The notes under the pieces: generated by a model
Told to the model about the DNA's origin: nothing
What the model saw: the letters and a program-made list of their open reading frames with translations, nothing else
The model's database searches: none
Position numbers and translations under genes: made by a program
Shown here: positions 1 through 8,087 of the stretch, one piece after another
Layout: the number at the start of each line of letters is the position of its first letter
Position numbering within the stretch: the first letter of the stretch is position 1
NCBI RefSeq assembly: GCF_020707265.1
Contig: NZ_JAJFEQ010000010.1
Span: forward strand, 145,499 to 209,498
Length of the DNA: 64,000 nucleotides
Origin: Massilia sp. IC2-477
GTDB taxonomy: Bacteria > Pseudomonadota > Gammaproteobacteria > Burkholderiales > Burkholderiaceae_D
Direction of reading: 5' to 3'

Positions 1-364
1 GCCCGGCGAAGCCTTGTTCGTGCGAGCGCGCTTCGCGTTCCAGCCAGCTGGCGAGCACCTCGTCCTGCTCGAAGCCGTTGCCGGCCTGGTACCAGTCGCT
101 GATCGACACGACCTCCAGCTGGCCACTGCGCAGGTAGCCGTTCAGGTCCGGGACCGCGCGCGACAGCAGGCTCTTTGCCTTGTCGGCGTCCAGCGCCTTG
201 GAGGTGACCCAGAGGCAGGATTCGTTGGCGGCGAGGCCCGTCGTGAAGAAGGGCACCAGGGTCTCGACGAGATCCTGCTCTTCCCGGTAGAACTGGCAGA
301 AGTGCGATCCCCACGGGATGTCGCCGACGGCATCGATGCCGGAAGCGCGGATAGTGTCGCTCAT
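1..364 (-). CDS. MEDS-domain protein, N-terminal part (cut by window edge)
   Basis: Only the first 121 codons are in the window, reading leftwards off its start. The product has the pattern GDIPWGSHFCQFYR near residues 14-27, then a helix with LVPFFTTGL and the strand CLWVTSK. This is typical of the MEDS (methanogen/methylotroph DcmR sensory) domain. In this family the domain usually sits at the N-terminus of histidine kinases or regulators, so the missing part may hold a kinase or DNA-binding module; that is inference. The ATG is preceded by an AGGGAA ribosome-binding site. The gene diverges from the DinB-like gene, with 77 bp between the starts. Confidence 0.75.
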   Translation of the reverse strand, partial: MSDTIRASGIDAVGDIPWGSHFCQFYREEQDLVETLVPFFTTGLAANESCLWVTSKALDADKAKSLLSRAVPDLNGYLRSGQLEVVSISDWYQAGNGFEQDEVLASWLEREARSHEQGFAG

Positions 365-441
365 CGTTTCCCTCACGCCCAACAGAAGTATGACAAAGCA
401 TCATACACTCCTTTTGCCGACAATTTTCGAGAGGAAGTGAA

Positions 442-984
442 GTGCCCACGCGTAAAGACATCATCCTGCTGGCGCAGTACAACGAGACCATGAACCGCCA
501 GCTGTACGACGCCGCTGCGACGCTACCTGCTGACGAGGTAAGCGTCGACCGCGGCGCCTTCTTCGGCTCGCTGCTGGGAACCATGAACCACCTGCTCGCA
601 GGTGACACGATCTGGCTCAAGCGCTTCTCGCAGCATCCATCGGCCTTCCCTGCCCTGGCGCCGATGCACGGCATGCCCACGCCGACCGGCCTCACCCATT
701 CCTTCGGCGCCAGCGTGGCGGAATTGCGCGAACACCGGCTGCGCCTGGATGGCGTGATCACGGCCATGGCCGCCGAGATCCACGATGCGGACCTGGAACA
801 GGTTCTGGTCTACCGCAACCTGGGCGGCAAGGAATTCCAGCGTCATTTCGGCGACCTGCTGCTGCACTTCTTCAACCACCAGACCCATCACCGCGGCCAG
901 GCCAGCACCCTGCTCAGCCAGGCCGGCGCCGACATCGGCGTCACCGACCTGTTCGTGCTGCTGCCGGACGCTGCCCTGGGCTGA
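442..984 (+). CDS. DinB family protein
   Basis: The 180-residue product looks like a DinB/YfiT four-helix protein. It has an N-terminal helix with QYNETMN, a central GTMNHLLAGDTIWL helix whose His is a usual metal ligand, and a C-terminal FFNHQTHHRGQASTLL helix with the paired His ligands. Such proteins bind a divalent metal and often act as thiol-dependent transferases or damage-inducible proteins. The substrate here is unknown. I chose the GTG at 442 because GAGGAAG lies just upstream; the first in-frame ATG (490) would remove part of the first helix. The next gene is convergent. Confidence 0.8.
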   Translation: MPTRKDIILLAQYNETMNRQLYDAAATLPADEVSVDRGAFFGSLLGTMNHLLAGDTIWLKRFSQHPSAFPALAPMHGMPTPTGLTHSFGASVAELREHRLRLDGVITAMAAEIHDADLEQVLVYRNLGGKEFQRHFGDLLLHFFNHQTHHRGQASTLLSQAGADIGVTDLFVLLPDAALG

Positions 985-992
985 TCCATCGG

Positions 993-2186
993 CTAGTTCA
1001 CGTGCAGCTGTGCCAGCCGGGTGGCGATCTTCTCCTGCACAAGCGGAAAGCGCCCGAGCAGGTCGAGCATCGTGTTGCGCAACGACCGGCCCAGTGGCGA
1101 CGCGACGGTGGCGGCACGCGTCATGGCATCGGTCATCCGCACCACCTCGCGCGCCACCGCGTGCCGCCGTGCGGCCCACGCTTCCAGCGCGCGCAGGTCG
1201 CCCTCGCGCAAGGCCTGCGCCAGGGGAGCCGCCAGCGAGAGCGCATCCTGGATCCCGGTATTCATGCCCTGGCCGCCGGCTGGACTATGTGCGTGAGCTG
1301 CGTCGCCGCACAGCAGCACCCGCCCCCTGGAGACCTGTTCCGCAACCCGGTGCTGCAGGTAGAATGCCGAACTCCATAGCAATTCGCGGATGCGGCCTGC
1401 GGCGCCGCGCGGCCCACGCTCGTCCAGGATCGCCTGTACCTCGGGGATGCCGGGTGCGTCGCCCGACTGCGCCACCGTCGCGACGATGCGGTAGCGGTCC
1501 GTGGAGCGCCCGTCTTCTTCCGGCAGCGGCGCCACCACGACCAGGCCCCTGGCGGAAAAGAAGAGGCTGACCTCGCAGCGCGCGATAGGCCAGTCCATCC
1601 TGACGTCGGCCAGCACGAAGGTCTCCGTGTAATCCTCGCCCTCGAAGGCGATGCCGGCCAGCTCGCGCACCGTGCTGTGCACCCCGTCGCAGCCCACCAC
1701 CCATTGCGCGTGTACGGTGCGGCTCCCCCGGTCCGGCGAACCCACCCGGGCAAGCACCCCGTCCGCGCTTTCGGCAAGCGTGAGCAGGGTTTCCGGCCGA
1801 TCGATCAGGCCACCCGCCGCATCCAGATGCCGGCGCAGGATGCGCTCGGTCTGGTCCTGTGGACACATGAGGGCATAGCGGTAGACAGAAGGCAGTTCCG
1901 AAAACCCGATATGCAGGAGCACGCGATCAGTCTCGCGCACCCGGAAGTCGGTCACTTGCAGGCCGCTCGACAAGAGCTCGGGAACGACACCCAGGGATTC
2001 CAGTACTTCCAGCGTGCGCGCATGGATCACGGCGGCGCGCGAGGTATTCAGGCCTGCGGCGTGCTTGTCGACCTGGATGCAGGCGACGCCCTGGCGCCGC
2101 AGGGCGAGATGCAGGGCCATCCCTACCGGTCCGGCGCCCACCACCAGCACGCCGGTCTTTACCACCGAATCAGAAACACTGTCCAT
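993..2186 (-). CDS. FAD-dependent monooxygenase (PheA/TfdB-type)
   Basis: This is a 397-residue flavoprotein with an N-terminal FAD dinucleotide motif (VVGAGPVGMALHLALRRQG). It has the central DG motif (VGCDGVHSTVRELAG) and the late FAD-ribityl motif LLCGDAAHAHSPAGGQGMN. This is the layout of class A aromatic hydroxylases of the phenol and polyketide hydroxylase group. The substrate cannot be read from sequence. The ATG at 2186 is preferred because GGAGG sits five bases upstream of it. An in-frame ATG at 2198 overlaps a palindromic operator and has no such site. The gene diverges from a TetR regulator that very likely represses it. Confidence 0.85.
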   Translation of the reverse strand: MDSVSDSVVKTGVLVVGAGPVGMALHLALRRQGVACIQVDKHAAGLNTSRAAVIHARTLEVLESLGVVPELLSSGLQVTDFRVRETDRVLLHIGFSELPSVYRYALMCPQDQTERILRRHLDAAGGLIDRPETLLTLAESADGVLARVGSPDRGSRTVHAQWVVGCDGVHSTVRELAGIAFEGEDYTETFVLADVRMDWPIARCEVSLFFSARGLVVVAPLPEEDGRSTDRYRIVATVAQSGDAPGIPEVQAILDERGPRGAAGRIRELLWSSAFYLQHRVAEQVSRGRVLLCGDAAHAHSPAGGQGMNTGIQDALSLAAPLAQALREGDLRALEAWAARRHAVAREVVRMTDAMTRAATVASPLGRSLRNTMLDLLGRFPLVQEKIATRLAQLHVN

Positions 2187-2196
2187 GTCAGCCTCC

Positions 2197-2216
2197 ATGT
2201 AAACGGTTGTTTACAT
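2197..2216. promoter_or_regulatory. TetR-type operator 1 (perfect 8-bp dyad)
   Basis: The 20-bp site ATGTAAACGGTTGTTTACAT has perfect 8-bp arms (ATGTAAAC/GTTTACAT) around a 4-bp spacer. It lies 11 bp upstream of the monooxygenase start codon. Its centre is exactly 40 bp from that of the second copy. It is the likely binding site of the adjacent TetR protein. Confidence 0.8.
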
Positions 2217-2234
2217 TATTGGCGACGCAGGGCA

Positions 2235-2258
2235 AAATGTAAACCATCGTTTACATTT
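2235..2258. promoter_or_regulatory. TetR-type operator 2 (perfect 10-bp dyad)
   Basis: The arms AAATGTAAAC (2235-2244) and GTTTACATTT (2249-2258) are perfect inverted repeats around CATC. They share the ATGTAAAC/GTTTACAT core with operator 1. The site ends 8 bp before the TetR start codon, which suggests autorepression. Confidence 0.8.
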
Positions 2259-2266
2259 CGTCTCCC

Positions 2267-2836
2267 ATGACCGACCAACCCGTTCGCCGTTCCCAGGCAA
2301 CCCGCGACCGCATTCTCGAAGCGGCACGCTCGCTCTTCGCGACACAGGGCTACGAATCCACCACCCTGCGCCAGATCGCGGCGCTTGCGGAAACGAACGT
2401 CGCGCTGGCCATCCGCTACTTCGAGAGCAAGGAAAGCCTGTTCGCTCTGGCGGCTGATTTCAACTTGCGTCTTCCGCCCCTGCAGGAACTCGCACGCGCC
2501 AGGCTGGGCCGTCTCCTTGTGTCCCATTTCCTCGCCATCTGGGAGGACGATCGGGCCGGCCGGGAACTGGTGGCGCTGCTGCGGGCGGCGTCCAGCCATG
2601 CGGCAGCGCGCGCACGGATTCATGCGATTTTCCACGACCAGCTGCTGACGGCGGTACGGGGGATGGGGTATGAGGCGGCCGAAGCGGACACCCGTGCCGG
2701 ACTGGTGGCGTCCCAGATGCTCGGCCTGGCCACGGTGCGCTACGTGCTGGAGCTCGGCACGGGAACATTGTCGCGCGACGCCACGGTGCGCATCGTCGGT
2801 GCGACGATCCAGCGTTATCTGGTGGGCCCCTTGTAG
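2267..2836 (+). CDS. TetR/AcrR family transcriptional regulator
   Basis: The 189-residue product has a TetR DNA-binding domain at residues 8-54: RDRILEAARSLFATQGY, then TTLRQIA and the recognition helix region NVALAIRYFESKESLF. An all-helical ligand-binding domain follows. The gene is divergent from the flavin monooxygenase, and the 80 bp between the starts hold two perfect copies of one palindrome. Local repression of both genes, relieved by a substrate of the monooxygenase, is the natural inference. No clear ribosome-binding site precedes the ATG, and the leader must be short because operator 2 ends 8 bp upstream. Confidence 0.9.
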   Translation: MTDQPVRRSQATRDRILEAARSLFATQGYESTTLRQIAALAETNVALAIRYFESKESLFALAADFNLRLPPLQELARARLGRLLVSHFLAIWEDDRAGRELVALLRAASSHAAARARIHAIFHDQLLTAVRGMGYEAAEADTRAGLVASQMLGLATVRYVLELGTGTLSRDATVRIVGATIQRYLVGPL

Positions 2837-2852
2837 ATTGGACCTGGTCCGC

Positions 2853-3179
2853 TCAGCGCTGCGGTGCTGCCGGCGCCGTCTGCCCGAGCAGGCGATCGAG
2901 GCGCGCGCTTGCGTTCGCGTCCATGCGCACCGAGCGCAGGCAGTCGACGACTTCCGCGCGCACAGGCTCGCGGGTGGTGAGATTGCAGGTATGGGCCAGT
3001 TCGACGAGGAAGCCGCGTTCCTGTTCCGGCATGGTGGCGATGTTCGGCCAGACGACGGCCAGCTGGTCCAGCGTGGACTGCGAATGGGCCTTGAGCATGT
3101 AGCGCGCGCCCACGAAGCCGAACACGGCCAGCAGGGCGAGGACGAGGAAGAGCCAGAGAAGGCTGGGAGGCTTGTTCAT
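2853..3179 (-). CDS. small single-pass membrane protein, unknown function
   Basis: The 108-residue product starts MNKPPSLL and has one strongly hydrophobic segment at about residues 5-27. A soluble, mostly helical tail with two Cys follows. I recognise no family. The start at 3179 is chosen because its ATG overlaps the TGA of the upstream transglutaminase-like gene (ATGA), a sign of translational coupling. A start at 3188 is also open. The product probably works with the transglutaminase-like protein, but nothing in the sequence shows how. Confidence 0.6.
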   Translation of the reverse strand: MNKPPSLLWLFLVLALLAVFGFVGARYMLKAHSQSTLDQLAVVWPNIATMPEQERGFLVELAHTCNLTTREPVRAEVVDCLRSVRMDANASARLDRLLGQTAPAAPQR

Positions 3180-3784
3180 GGGCGCCATGATACCGCGCCC
3201 GCGAGCGCGCTGTCGGGCAGCGCCGCCAGCACCTCTTCAAACGTGCTGCATGCCTGCAGGGCCTCGACCACGACCGGCAGCGGCTCGGCCAGCACGCCGG
3301 GCAGGTCGCCCTCCCCCGCGCCCGTCGGCGTAAAAGGCAGCGCTTCGCGCGGCGGATCGAAGCGGCTGTTCACGCCCGGCTTGTCGCCGCGCGGGTCGAG
3401 CCGGTACCAGCCATGTTCCTTCAGCCAGACCGCATTCAGCCCGTGCAGGCAGTATGGCGCTTCCTCGTTCCCGGTCGCCATGCGCTGGTAGCACAGGCCG
3501 GCCGGGATGCCGTTGGCCCTGAGCAGGGCCGCCAGCAGGTGGCTCTTGGCGTAGCAGAAGCCCGTCCCGTGGCGCAGCACTTCCGACGCGCTGACCGTAA
3601 CCGGATTGCGCCGGAAGTCGGCGCTGTGTTCGATCGCGTCGCGCACGAACTCGAAGCAGGCGCGTACCACCTCCGCCTCCGAGCCGGCTCCCTGCGCCAG
3701 CCGGCGCGCCGTGGCTGCTACCTGCGGGTCCTCGACATCGATGTGGCGGCTGGCGCCGAGATAAGCCTGCATATCCGCTTCCAA
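3176..3784 (-). CDS. transglutaminase-like domain protein
   Basis: The product has about 202 residues and carries the transglutaminase-like catalytic triad. Cys77 lies in GTGFCYAKSHL, His114 in CLHGLNAVW and Asp130 in WYRLDPRG. There is no signal peptide, so it is probably a cytoplasmic cysteine protease or amidase-like enzyme rather than a cross-linker. The start is probably the TTG at 3784, because GGGAGG lies five bases before it; the ATG at 3772 is too far from that site. It overlaps the downstream small membrane protein gene by an ATGA junction. Confidence 0.8.
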   Translation of the reverse strand: MEADMQAYLGASRHIDVEDPQVAATARRLAQGAGSEAEVVRACFEFVRDAIEHSADFRRNPVTVSASEVLRHGTGFCYAKSHLLAALLRANGIPAGLCYQRMATGNEEAPYCLHGLNAVWLKEHGWYRLDPRGDKPGVNSRFDPPREALPFTPTGAGEGDLPGVLAEPLPVVVEALQACSTFEEVLAALPDSALAGAVSWRP

Positions 3785-3954
3785 GCTGTCCTCCCTGTTG
3801 TCCGATCCGCGATTCTACCCGCCCGGGCTTGCCGGGTATCGATTCCCGATACCCCGCGTCGTCCAGCGCGCGACCTGGCGCGCGATGCTGCGCCGCCGGG
3901 AAAGCGGCGACATGATGGGCATCCGACACCATATCGCCGAAAGGATGGAACAAG

Positions 3955-4476
3955 ATGGGCCCGATCACCTATGCCCTGTGCAAAAAGCCCGTCATTGGAC
4001 TGGTGCTGTTCGCATCGAGTGCCTGCGCATTCCCGCCCCTGTTCCACGACGAGGCGCTCCCGCTGCAGCAGGCGCAGGCAGGCTTCGTCAAGGAATTCAG
4101 GGCGCCCGTGAGCAAAACCTATTTTCTGGAACTGCGCTTCCACTTCCCCACGGCGCAGGCCAAGGATGACGACATGGTCGTTGGCTCCCGCCACGAAGTG
4201 GATTGCAAGCGCGATGGCGCAGAACAGGCGGGCGCGGGAAGACCGATTCCCATCCACGTGCTGGTCCGTGAAAAGCGCAGCGGGACGCTCATGCTGGACA
4301 AGGTGGTCGACACCCTGTGCATCTCGGACGGGACTTCCCTGGTCAAACAGCGGCGCGCGGCGCGGCTGGAGCTGGCGCGAGGCGACTACATTGCCGAGAT
4401 ACGCAACCTGGAAAGCCAGTCCGGACTGGATGGGGTGAGAACAACGGTATCGCTTTTCTCCGGCATGCGGAAATAA
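3955..4476 (+). CDS. exported protein resembling DUF5625
   Basis: The 173-residue product begins with a signal peptide (hydrophobic run VIGLVLFASSACA, residues 13-25). A beta-rich domain follows with YFLELRFHF, PIPIHVLVREK and the closing strand GDYIAEIRNLESQ. This pattern resembles the Burkholderiales DUF5625 family, whose function is unknown. The Cys at the end of the signal is in a poor lipobox context (SSAC), so both signal peptidase I cleavage and lipidation are possible. It stands alone between two minus-strand genes. Confidence 0.6.
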   Translation: MGPITYALCKKPVIGLVLFASSACAFPPLFHDEALPLQQAQAGFVKEFRAPVSKTYFLELRFHFPTAQAKDDDMVVGSRHEVDCKRDGAEQAGAGRPIPIHVLVREKRSGTLMLDKVVDTLCISDGTSLVKQRRAARLELARGDYIAEIRNLESQSGLDGVRTTVSLFSGMRK

Positions 4477-4493
4477 GACGCCTGCGCGGGCCG

Positions 4494-4997
4494 CTAGCCG
4501 ATCAGGCGCTCGAAGAAATCGCCCACGGTCTTCCAGAACCCGTCCGGGATGTACAGCAGGATCGCCGTCATGGTGACGTAGCGGGCGAACTTCCCGATCG
4601 CCATGTACATCACGCTCGGCCAGAACGGCAGGTGCAGCCAGCCGGCCAGCGTGCACAGGGGGTCGCCCACGCCCGGCACCCAGGACAGCAGCATGGTCTT
4701 GGCGCCGTATTTTTTCAGCCAGCCGAACCAGCGGCTCTGGCGTTCCTTGGCGAAGGCGATCTTGGCGCGGTAGCCGATGAAATAGTCGACCGCGCCGCCC
4801 AGGGTATTGCCCAGCGTGCCGACCAGGATCGCCGGCCAGAACATCGCGGGATTCGCCTTGACCACCGCGAACACGGCTGGTTCCGACCCCAGCGGCAGCA
4901 GGGTGGCCGAGATGAAGCTGATGATGAAAATGGAGGTCAGCCCGATGCTCGGTGCGGCAAGGACGTTCAGCAGCCAGAGGACGGCGTTTTCGATCAT
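4494..4997 (-). CDS. YqaA family membrane protein (SNARE/DedA-related)
   Basis: The 167-residue integral membrane protein matches the Escherichia coli YqaA pattern closely: SATLLPLGSE, GTLGNTLGGAVDY, KKYGAKTMLLSWVPGVGD, LCTLAGW and GKFARYV. The family belongs to the DedA/VTT superfamily, linked to lipid scrambling or envelope homeostasis; the exact role of YqaA is unproven. The start at 4997 (MIENAVLW) is preferred because upstream codons give a non-hydrophobic, poorly conserved tail. An ATG at 5036 in the same frame cannot be excluded. It is divergent from ilvA. Confidence 0.85.
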   Translation of the reverse strand: MIENAVLWLLNVLAAPSIGLTSIFIISFISATLLPLGSEPAVFAVVKANPAMFWPAILVGTLGNTLGGAVDYFIGYRAKIAFAKERQSRWFGWLKKYGAKTMLLSWVPGVGDPLCTLAGWLHLPFWPSVMYMAIGKFARYVTMTAILLYIPDGFWKTVGDFFERLIG

Positions 4998-5034
4998 CGG
5001 GTGGGCAGGTGGTGAGCAATGGCGACAGGTGTCC

Positions 5035-5042
5035 ATTATAAT
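5035..5042. promoter_or_regulatory. possible -10 element (TATAAT on both strands)
   Basis: The sequence ATTATAAT contains TATAAT on each strand and lies in the 199-bp region between the divergent yqaA and ilvA starts. On the minus strand it is 38 bp upstream of the chosen yqaA ATG. No good -35 box is visible at the right distance, so the call is weak. Confidence 0.3.
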
Positions 5043-5196
5043 GAGGATCACTTATCGTAACGACACGATACGCCGCGCCTGCCATCCAGCGCGCCGCATC
5101 GCCACTGTGCGCCCCGGTCACCCTCCGAGCAGCTAGCAGGCGTCGTCCGGACCGCCGGCTCATCCCACGCCGGTATTGCTATTCCGATTGCCGACC

Positions 5197-6735
5197 ATGA
5201 CTACCGACTACCTCAAGAGAATCCTGACCGCCCGCGTCTACGACGTGGCCGAAGAAACGCCGCTCGAATACGCCCCCACGCTATCCCGGCGCATCAACAA
5301 CCGCATCTACTTCAAGCGCGAGGACATGCAGAGCGTGTTCAGCTTCAAGCTGCGCGGCGCCTACAACAAGATGGCGAACCTGACGCCGGAACAGTTGAAA
5401 CGCGGCGTGATCTGCGCCTCGGCCGGCAACCACGCCCAGGGCGTGGCCCTGTCGGCGGCGCGCCTCGGCTGCCGCGCGCTGATCGTGATGCCCACCACCA
5501 CCCCACAGGTCAAGGTCGACGCCGTCAAGGCGCGCGGCGGCGCCAGCGTCGAGGTGGTGCTGCACGGCGACTCGTACACCGACGCCTACCACCACGCGCT
5601 GCTGCTGGAGAAGGAGCAGCGCCTGACCTTCGTCCACCCCTTCGACGACCCCGACGTCATCGCCGGCCAGGGCACCATCGGCATGGAGATCCTGCGCCAG
5701 CACTCGGGCCCGATCCACGCCATCTTCGTGGCGATCGGCGGCGGCGGCCTGGTTGCGGGCGTGGGCGCCTACGTGAAGGCGGTGCGGCCCGACATCAAGG
5801 TGATCGGCGTGCAGACCATCGATTCGGACGCGATGGCGAAAAGCCTGAAGGCTGGCCAGCGCGTCACCCTGACGGATGTCGGCCTGTTCTCGGACGGCAC
5901 CGCGGTGCGCCTGGTGGGCGAAGAGACCTTCCGCGTGGCGCAGCAGGTGGTGGACGAGATCATCATCGTCGACACCGACGCGATCTGCGCCGCGATCCAG
6001 GACGTGTTCCAGGACACCCGCAGCATCCTGGAGCCGGCCGGCGCGCTGGCCGTGGCCGGCGCCAAGGCCTACGTGGAACGCTCGCAGATGGCGAAGCAGC
6101 CGGTCAAGGGCGAGACCCTGGTGGCGGTGGCCTGCGGCGCCAACATGAACTTCGACCGCCTGCGCTTCGTGGCCGAGCGCGCGGAACTGGGCGAATCGCG
6201 CGAAGCCGTGTTCGCGGTGACCATCCCCGAGCAGCGCGGCAGCTTCCGGCGTTTCTGCGCGCTGGTCGGCCCGCGCAACGTCACCGAGTTCAACTACCGC
6301 ATCAGCGATGCGCGCGAGGCCCACATTTTCGTCGGCGTGCAGGTGGGCAGCCGCAGCGAGTCGGGCCTGCTGGCGCGCACCTTCGAGGAACACGATTTCC
6401 GCACCCTCGACCTGACGCACGACGAGATGGCCAAGCTGCACATCCGCCACCTGGTGGGCGGAAAAAGCGCGCTGGCCCAGGACGAATTGCTGTATCGTTT
6501 CGAGTTTCCCGAACGGCCGGGCGCGCTGATGCGCTTCCTGGACAGCATGGCGCCGAACTGGAACATCTCCTTGTTTCACTACCGGAACCAGGGCGGCGAC
6601 GTGGGACGCATCCTGGTCGGCATCCAGGTGCCGGCGGCGGAGATGGATGAGTTCAGGCAGTTCCTGGCGACGCTTGGTTACCGCTATTGGGATGAGAGTG
6701 CCAACCCGGTCTATAAGTTGTTCCTGGGCGCATAG
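5197..6735 (+). CDS. ilvA: threonine ammonia-lyase, biosynthetic
   Basis: This enzyme converts threonine to 2-oxobutyrate, the first step of isoleucine synthesis. The 512-residue length matches E. coli IlvA (514). The PLP lysine lies in SFKLRGAYNKM, and the substrate loop SAGNHAQGVA and phosphate loop GGGGL follow. Two ACT-like regulatory domains fill the C-terminus, with FNYRISDAREAHIFVGV and ISLFHYRNQGGD. Isoleucine feedback control is therefore expected. The ATG at 5197 aligns with the family start; an upstream start at 5176 would add seven residues. It is monocistronic, followed by repeats and queF. Confidence 0.95.
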   Translation: MTTDYLKRILTARVYDVAEETPLEYAPTLSRRINNRIYFKREDMQSVFSFKLRGAYNKMANLTPEQLKRGVICASAGNHAQGVALSAARLGCRALIVMPTTTPQVKVDAVKARGGASVEVVLHGDSYTDAYHHALLLEKEQRLTFVHPFDDPDVIAGQGTIGMEILRQHSGPIHAIFVAIGGGGLVAGVGAYVKAVRPDIKVIGVQTIDSDAMAKSLKAGQRVTLTDVGLFSDGTAVRLVGEETFRVAQQVVDEIIIVDTDAICAAIQDVFQDTRSILEPAGALAVAGAKAYVERSQMAKQPVKGETLVAVACGANMNFDRLRFVAERAELGESREAVFAVTIPEQRGSFRRFCALVGPRNVTEFNYRISDAREAHIFVGVQVGSRSESGLLARTFEEHDFRTLDLTHDEMAKLHIRHLVGGKSALAQDELLYRFEFPERPGALMRFLDSMAPNWNISLFHYRNQGGDVGRILVGIQVPAAEMDEFRQFLATLGYRYWDESANPVYKLFLGA

Positions 6736-6765
6736 ATTTCGGCCGATCTTGCCTGCTGCTTAAAA

Positions 6766-6794
6766 CCGTCGCACCGGCGAAGGCCGGTGCCCAA
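6766..6794. repeat. short palindromic intergenic repeat, family 2
   Basis: The core GCACCGGCGAAGGCCGGTGC is an imperfect hairpin with GAA at its tip, preceded by CCGTC and followed by CCAA. Close relatives lie at 10483, 27769, 29453 and 38401, always between genes. Confidence 0.8.
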
Positions 6795-6847
6795 TTTCAC
6801 GTACCGCAGTGTTACCCACGCCGCCAGTACGCAATCTTTCGTTGAAC

Positions 6848-6875
6848 GCGCGGTCGGCAAAGCCGACCACCCTAC
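6848..6875 (-). repeat. GTAG-type REP element, single degenerate copy
   Basis: Read on the minus strand, GTAGGGT is followed by the hairpin GGTCGGC-TTT-GCCGACC. It is a diverged solo copy of the GTAG family found as inverted pairs at 19322, 28475, 51485 and 61145. Confidence 0.7.
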
Positions 6876-6902
6876 GGACGCCACAAGCGTCTCATGTTTG
6901 CT

Positions 6903-7736
6903 ATGAATACTCCTGATCAATCGCCACTCGGCAAATCCTCCGCCTACCAGAGCCAGTACGCTCCCGAACTCCTGTTCCCGATCCCGCGCCTGCAAAAGCG
7001 CGAAGAGATCGGCCTGGGCGTCGGCACGCGACTCCCCTTCTTCGGGGTCGACATCTGGAACGCCTATGAGCTGTCCTGGCTGAACATGCGCGGCAAGCCG
7101 CAGGTGGCGATCGCGACCATCACAGCGCCCGCCGATTCGCCCAACATCGTCGAATCGAAGTCGTTCAAGTTATATTTAAATTCCTTCAACCAGACCAAGC
7201 TCGCCGGTACCGACGCGCTGGTCGAACTGCTGCGCCAGGACCTGTCCGCCGCCTTCGGCGCGCCGGTGCACGTGACGGTCACCACGCCGGACGCCTTCGG
7301 CAGCCTGAAGATGGGCGAGCTCGAGGGCTCCCTGCTGGACCGTCTCGACGTCGAGATCGACCAGTACCTACCGTCGCCCCAGCTCCTCAGCGCCAACACG
7401 GAAGAAGCGCCGGTCGAGGAAACCCTGGTGTCGCACCTGCTGAAGTCGAACTGCCTGGTCACCGGCCAGCCCGACTGGGGCACCGTGCAGATCCGCTATG
7501 TCGGTCCGCAGATCGACCAGGAAGGCCTGCTCAAGTACCTAATCGGTTTCCGCGAGCACAACGAGTTTCATGAGCAGTGCGTCGAACGCATCTTCATGGA
7601 CGTGCTGCGCCAGTGCAAGCCGACCAAGCTGGCGGTCTATGCGCGCTATACCCGCCGTGGCGGCCTTGACATCAATCCCTGGCGCGCCAATTTCAGCACC
7701 GGTATGCCGGGCAACCTGCGTACCGCGCGTCAATAA
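6903..7736 (+). CDS. queF: NADPH-dependent 7-cyano-7-deazaguanine reductase
   Basis: QueF reduces preQ0 to preQ1 in queuosine biosynthesis. The 277-residue product is the long, two-domain (YqfB/QueF type II) form, like the 282-residue E. coli enzyme. Visible signatures are the NADPH motif ESKSFKLYLNSFNQTK, the catalytic Cys in LKSNCLVTGQPDWG and the C-terminal HNEFHEQCVERIF and YTRRGGLDINPWR. The start may be 6894 or 6903; neither has a clear ribosome-binding site. No preQ1 riboswitch was seen upstream. Confidence 0.95.
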   Translation: MNTPDQSPLGKSSAYQSQYAPELLFPIPRLQKREEIGLGVGTRLPFFGVDIWNAYELSWLNMRGKPQVAIATITAPADSPNIVESKSFKLYLNSFNQTKLAGTDALVELLRQDLSAAFGAPVHVTVTTPDAFGSLKMGELEGSLLDRLDVEIDQYLPSPQLLSANTEEAPVEETLVSHLLKSNCLVTGQPDWGTVQIRYVGPQIDQEGLLKYLIGFREHNEFHEQCVERIFMDVLRQCKPTKLAVYARYTRRGGLDINPWRANFSTGMPGNLRTARQ

Positions 7737-7748
7737 ACGAAAACGGGG

Positions 7749-7775
7749 CGCACACGCAAGTCGGCTGTGCGTTTT
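7749..7775 (+). terminator. probable intrinsic terminator of queF
   Basis: The stem CGCACA/TGTGCG (7749-7754 and 7766-7771) is followed directly by TTTT, 13 bp after the queF stop codon. The stem is short and the loop is 11 nt, so confidence is moderate. Confidence 0.45.
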
Positions 7776-8016
7776 CAGCCACACCCGGCTGCAGATGCCC
7801 ATGCTAATCGGGTAGAAAACGTTCTGCACAAAAAAGTGGCAAACTACGTGCAAAAGATGGTCCGAGGTGCCTTAGGCACGCGATTGCAGACTTTTTGGCG
7901 TCATTCCGCCTAAGAAATTGCGTATGGTCGATGCATACAATTCGTAACAAAACCACAGGTTTTTGCCACATGCTGCGGCTCTGTCCAACTGTATGCTTGT
8001 ACAGATGCGAAATCGA
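7776..8016. other. non-coding region between queF and ptsN
   Basis: The 351-bp gap 7737-8087 holds the queF terminator at its left and a candidate ptsN promoter at its right. In between I see no ORF with coding character, no tRNA and no clear repeat. It is more AT-rich than its surroundings. Confidence 0.5.
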
Positions 8017-8045
8017 ATGTCACGGCCCGGAAACAGGCCTATAAT
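8017..8045 (+). promoter_or_regulatory. candidate sigma-70 promoter of ptsN
   Basis: A perfect TATAAT (8040-8045) lies 17 bp downstream of ATGTCA (8017-8022), which matches the -35 consensus at four of six positions. The ptsN ATG is 42 bp further on. ptsN, hprK and rapZ are closely spaced and may share this promoter. Confidence 0.45.
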
Positions 8046-8087
8046 TCCGCCTCGCAAGCACTCACCCCCTGTGCACGGCACACTTTT

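Noticed and set aside
2187..2198. Monooxygenase start at ATG 2198
   Set aside because: It lies in the operator dyad and lacks a ribosome-binding site. The ATG at 2186 has GGAGG at ideal spacing.
6736..6902. preQ1 riboswitch upstream of queF
   Set aside because: The gap is occupied by two palindromic repeats of families found elsewhere in the window. No H-type pseudoknot with an A-rich tail was seen.
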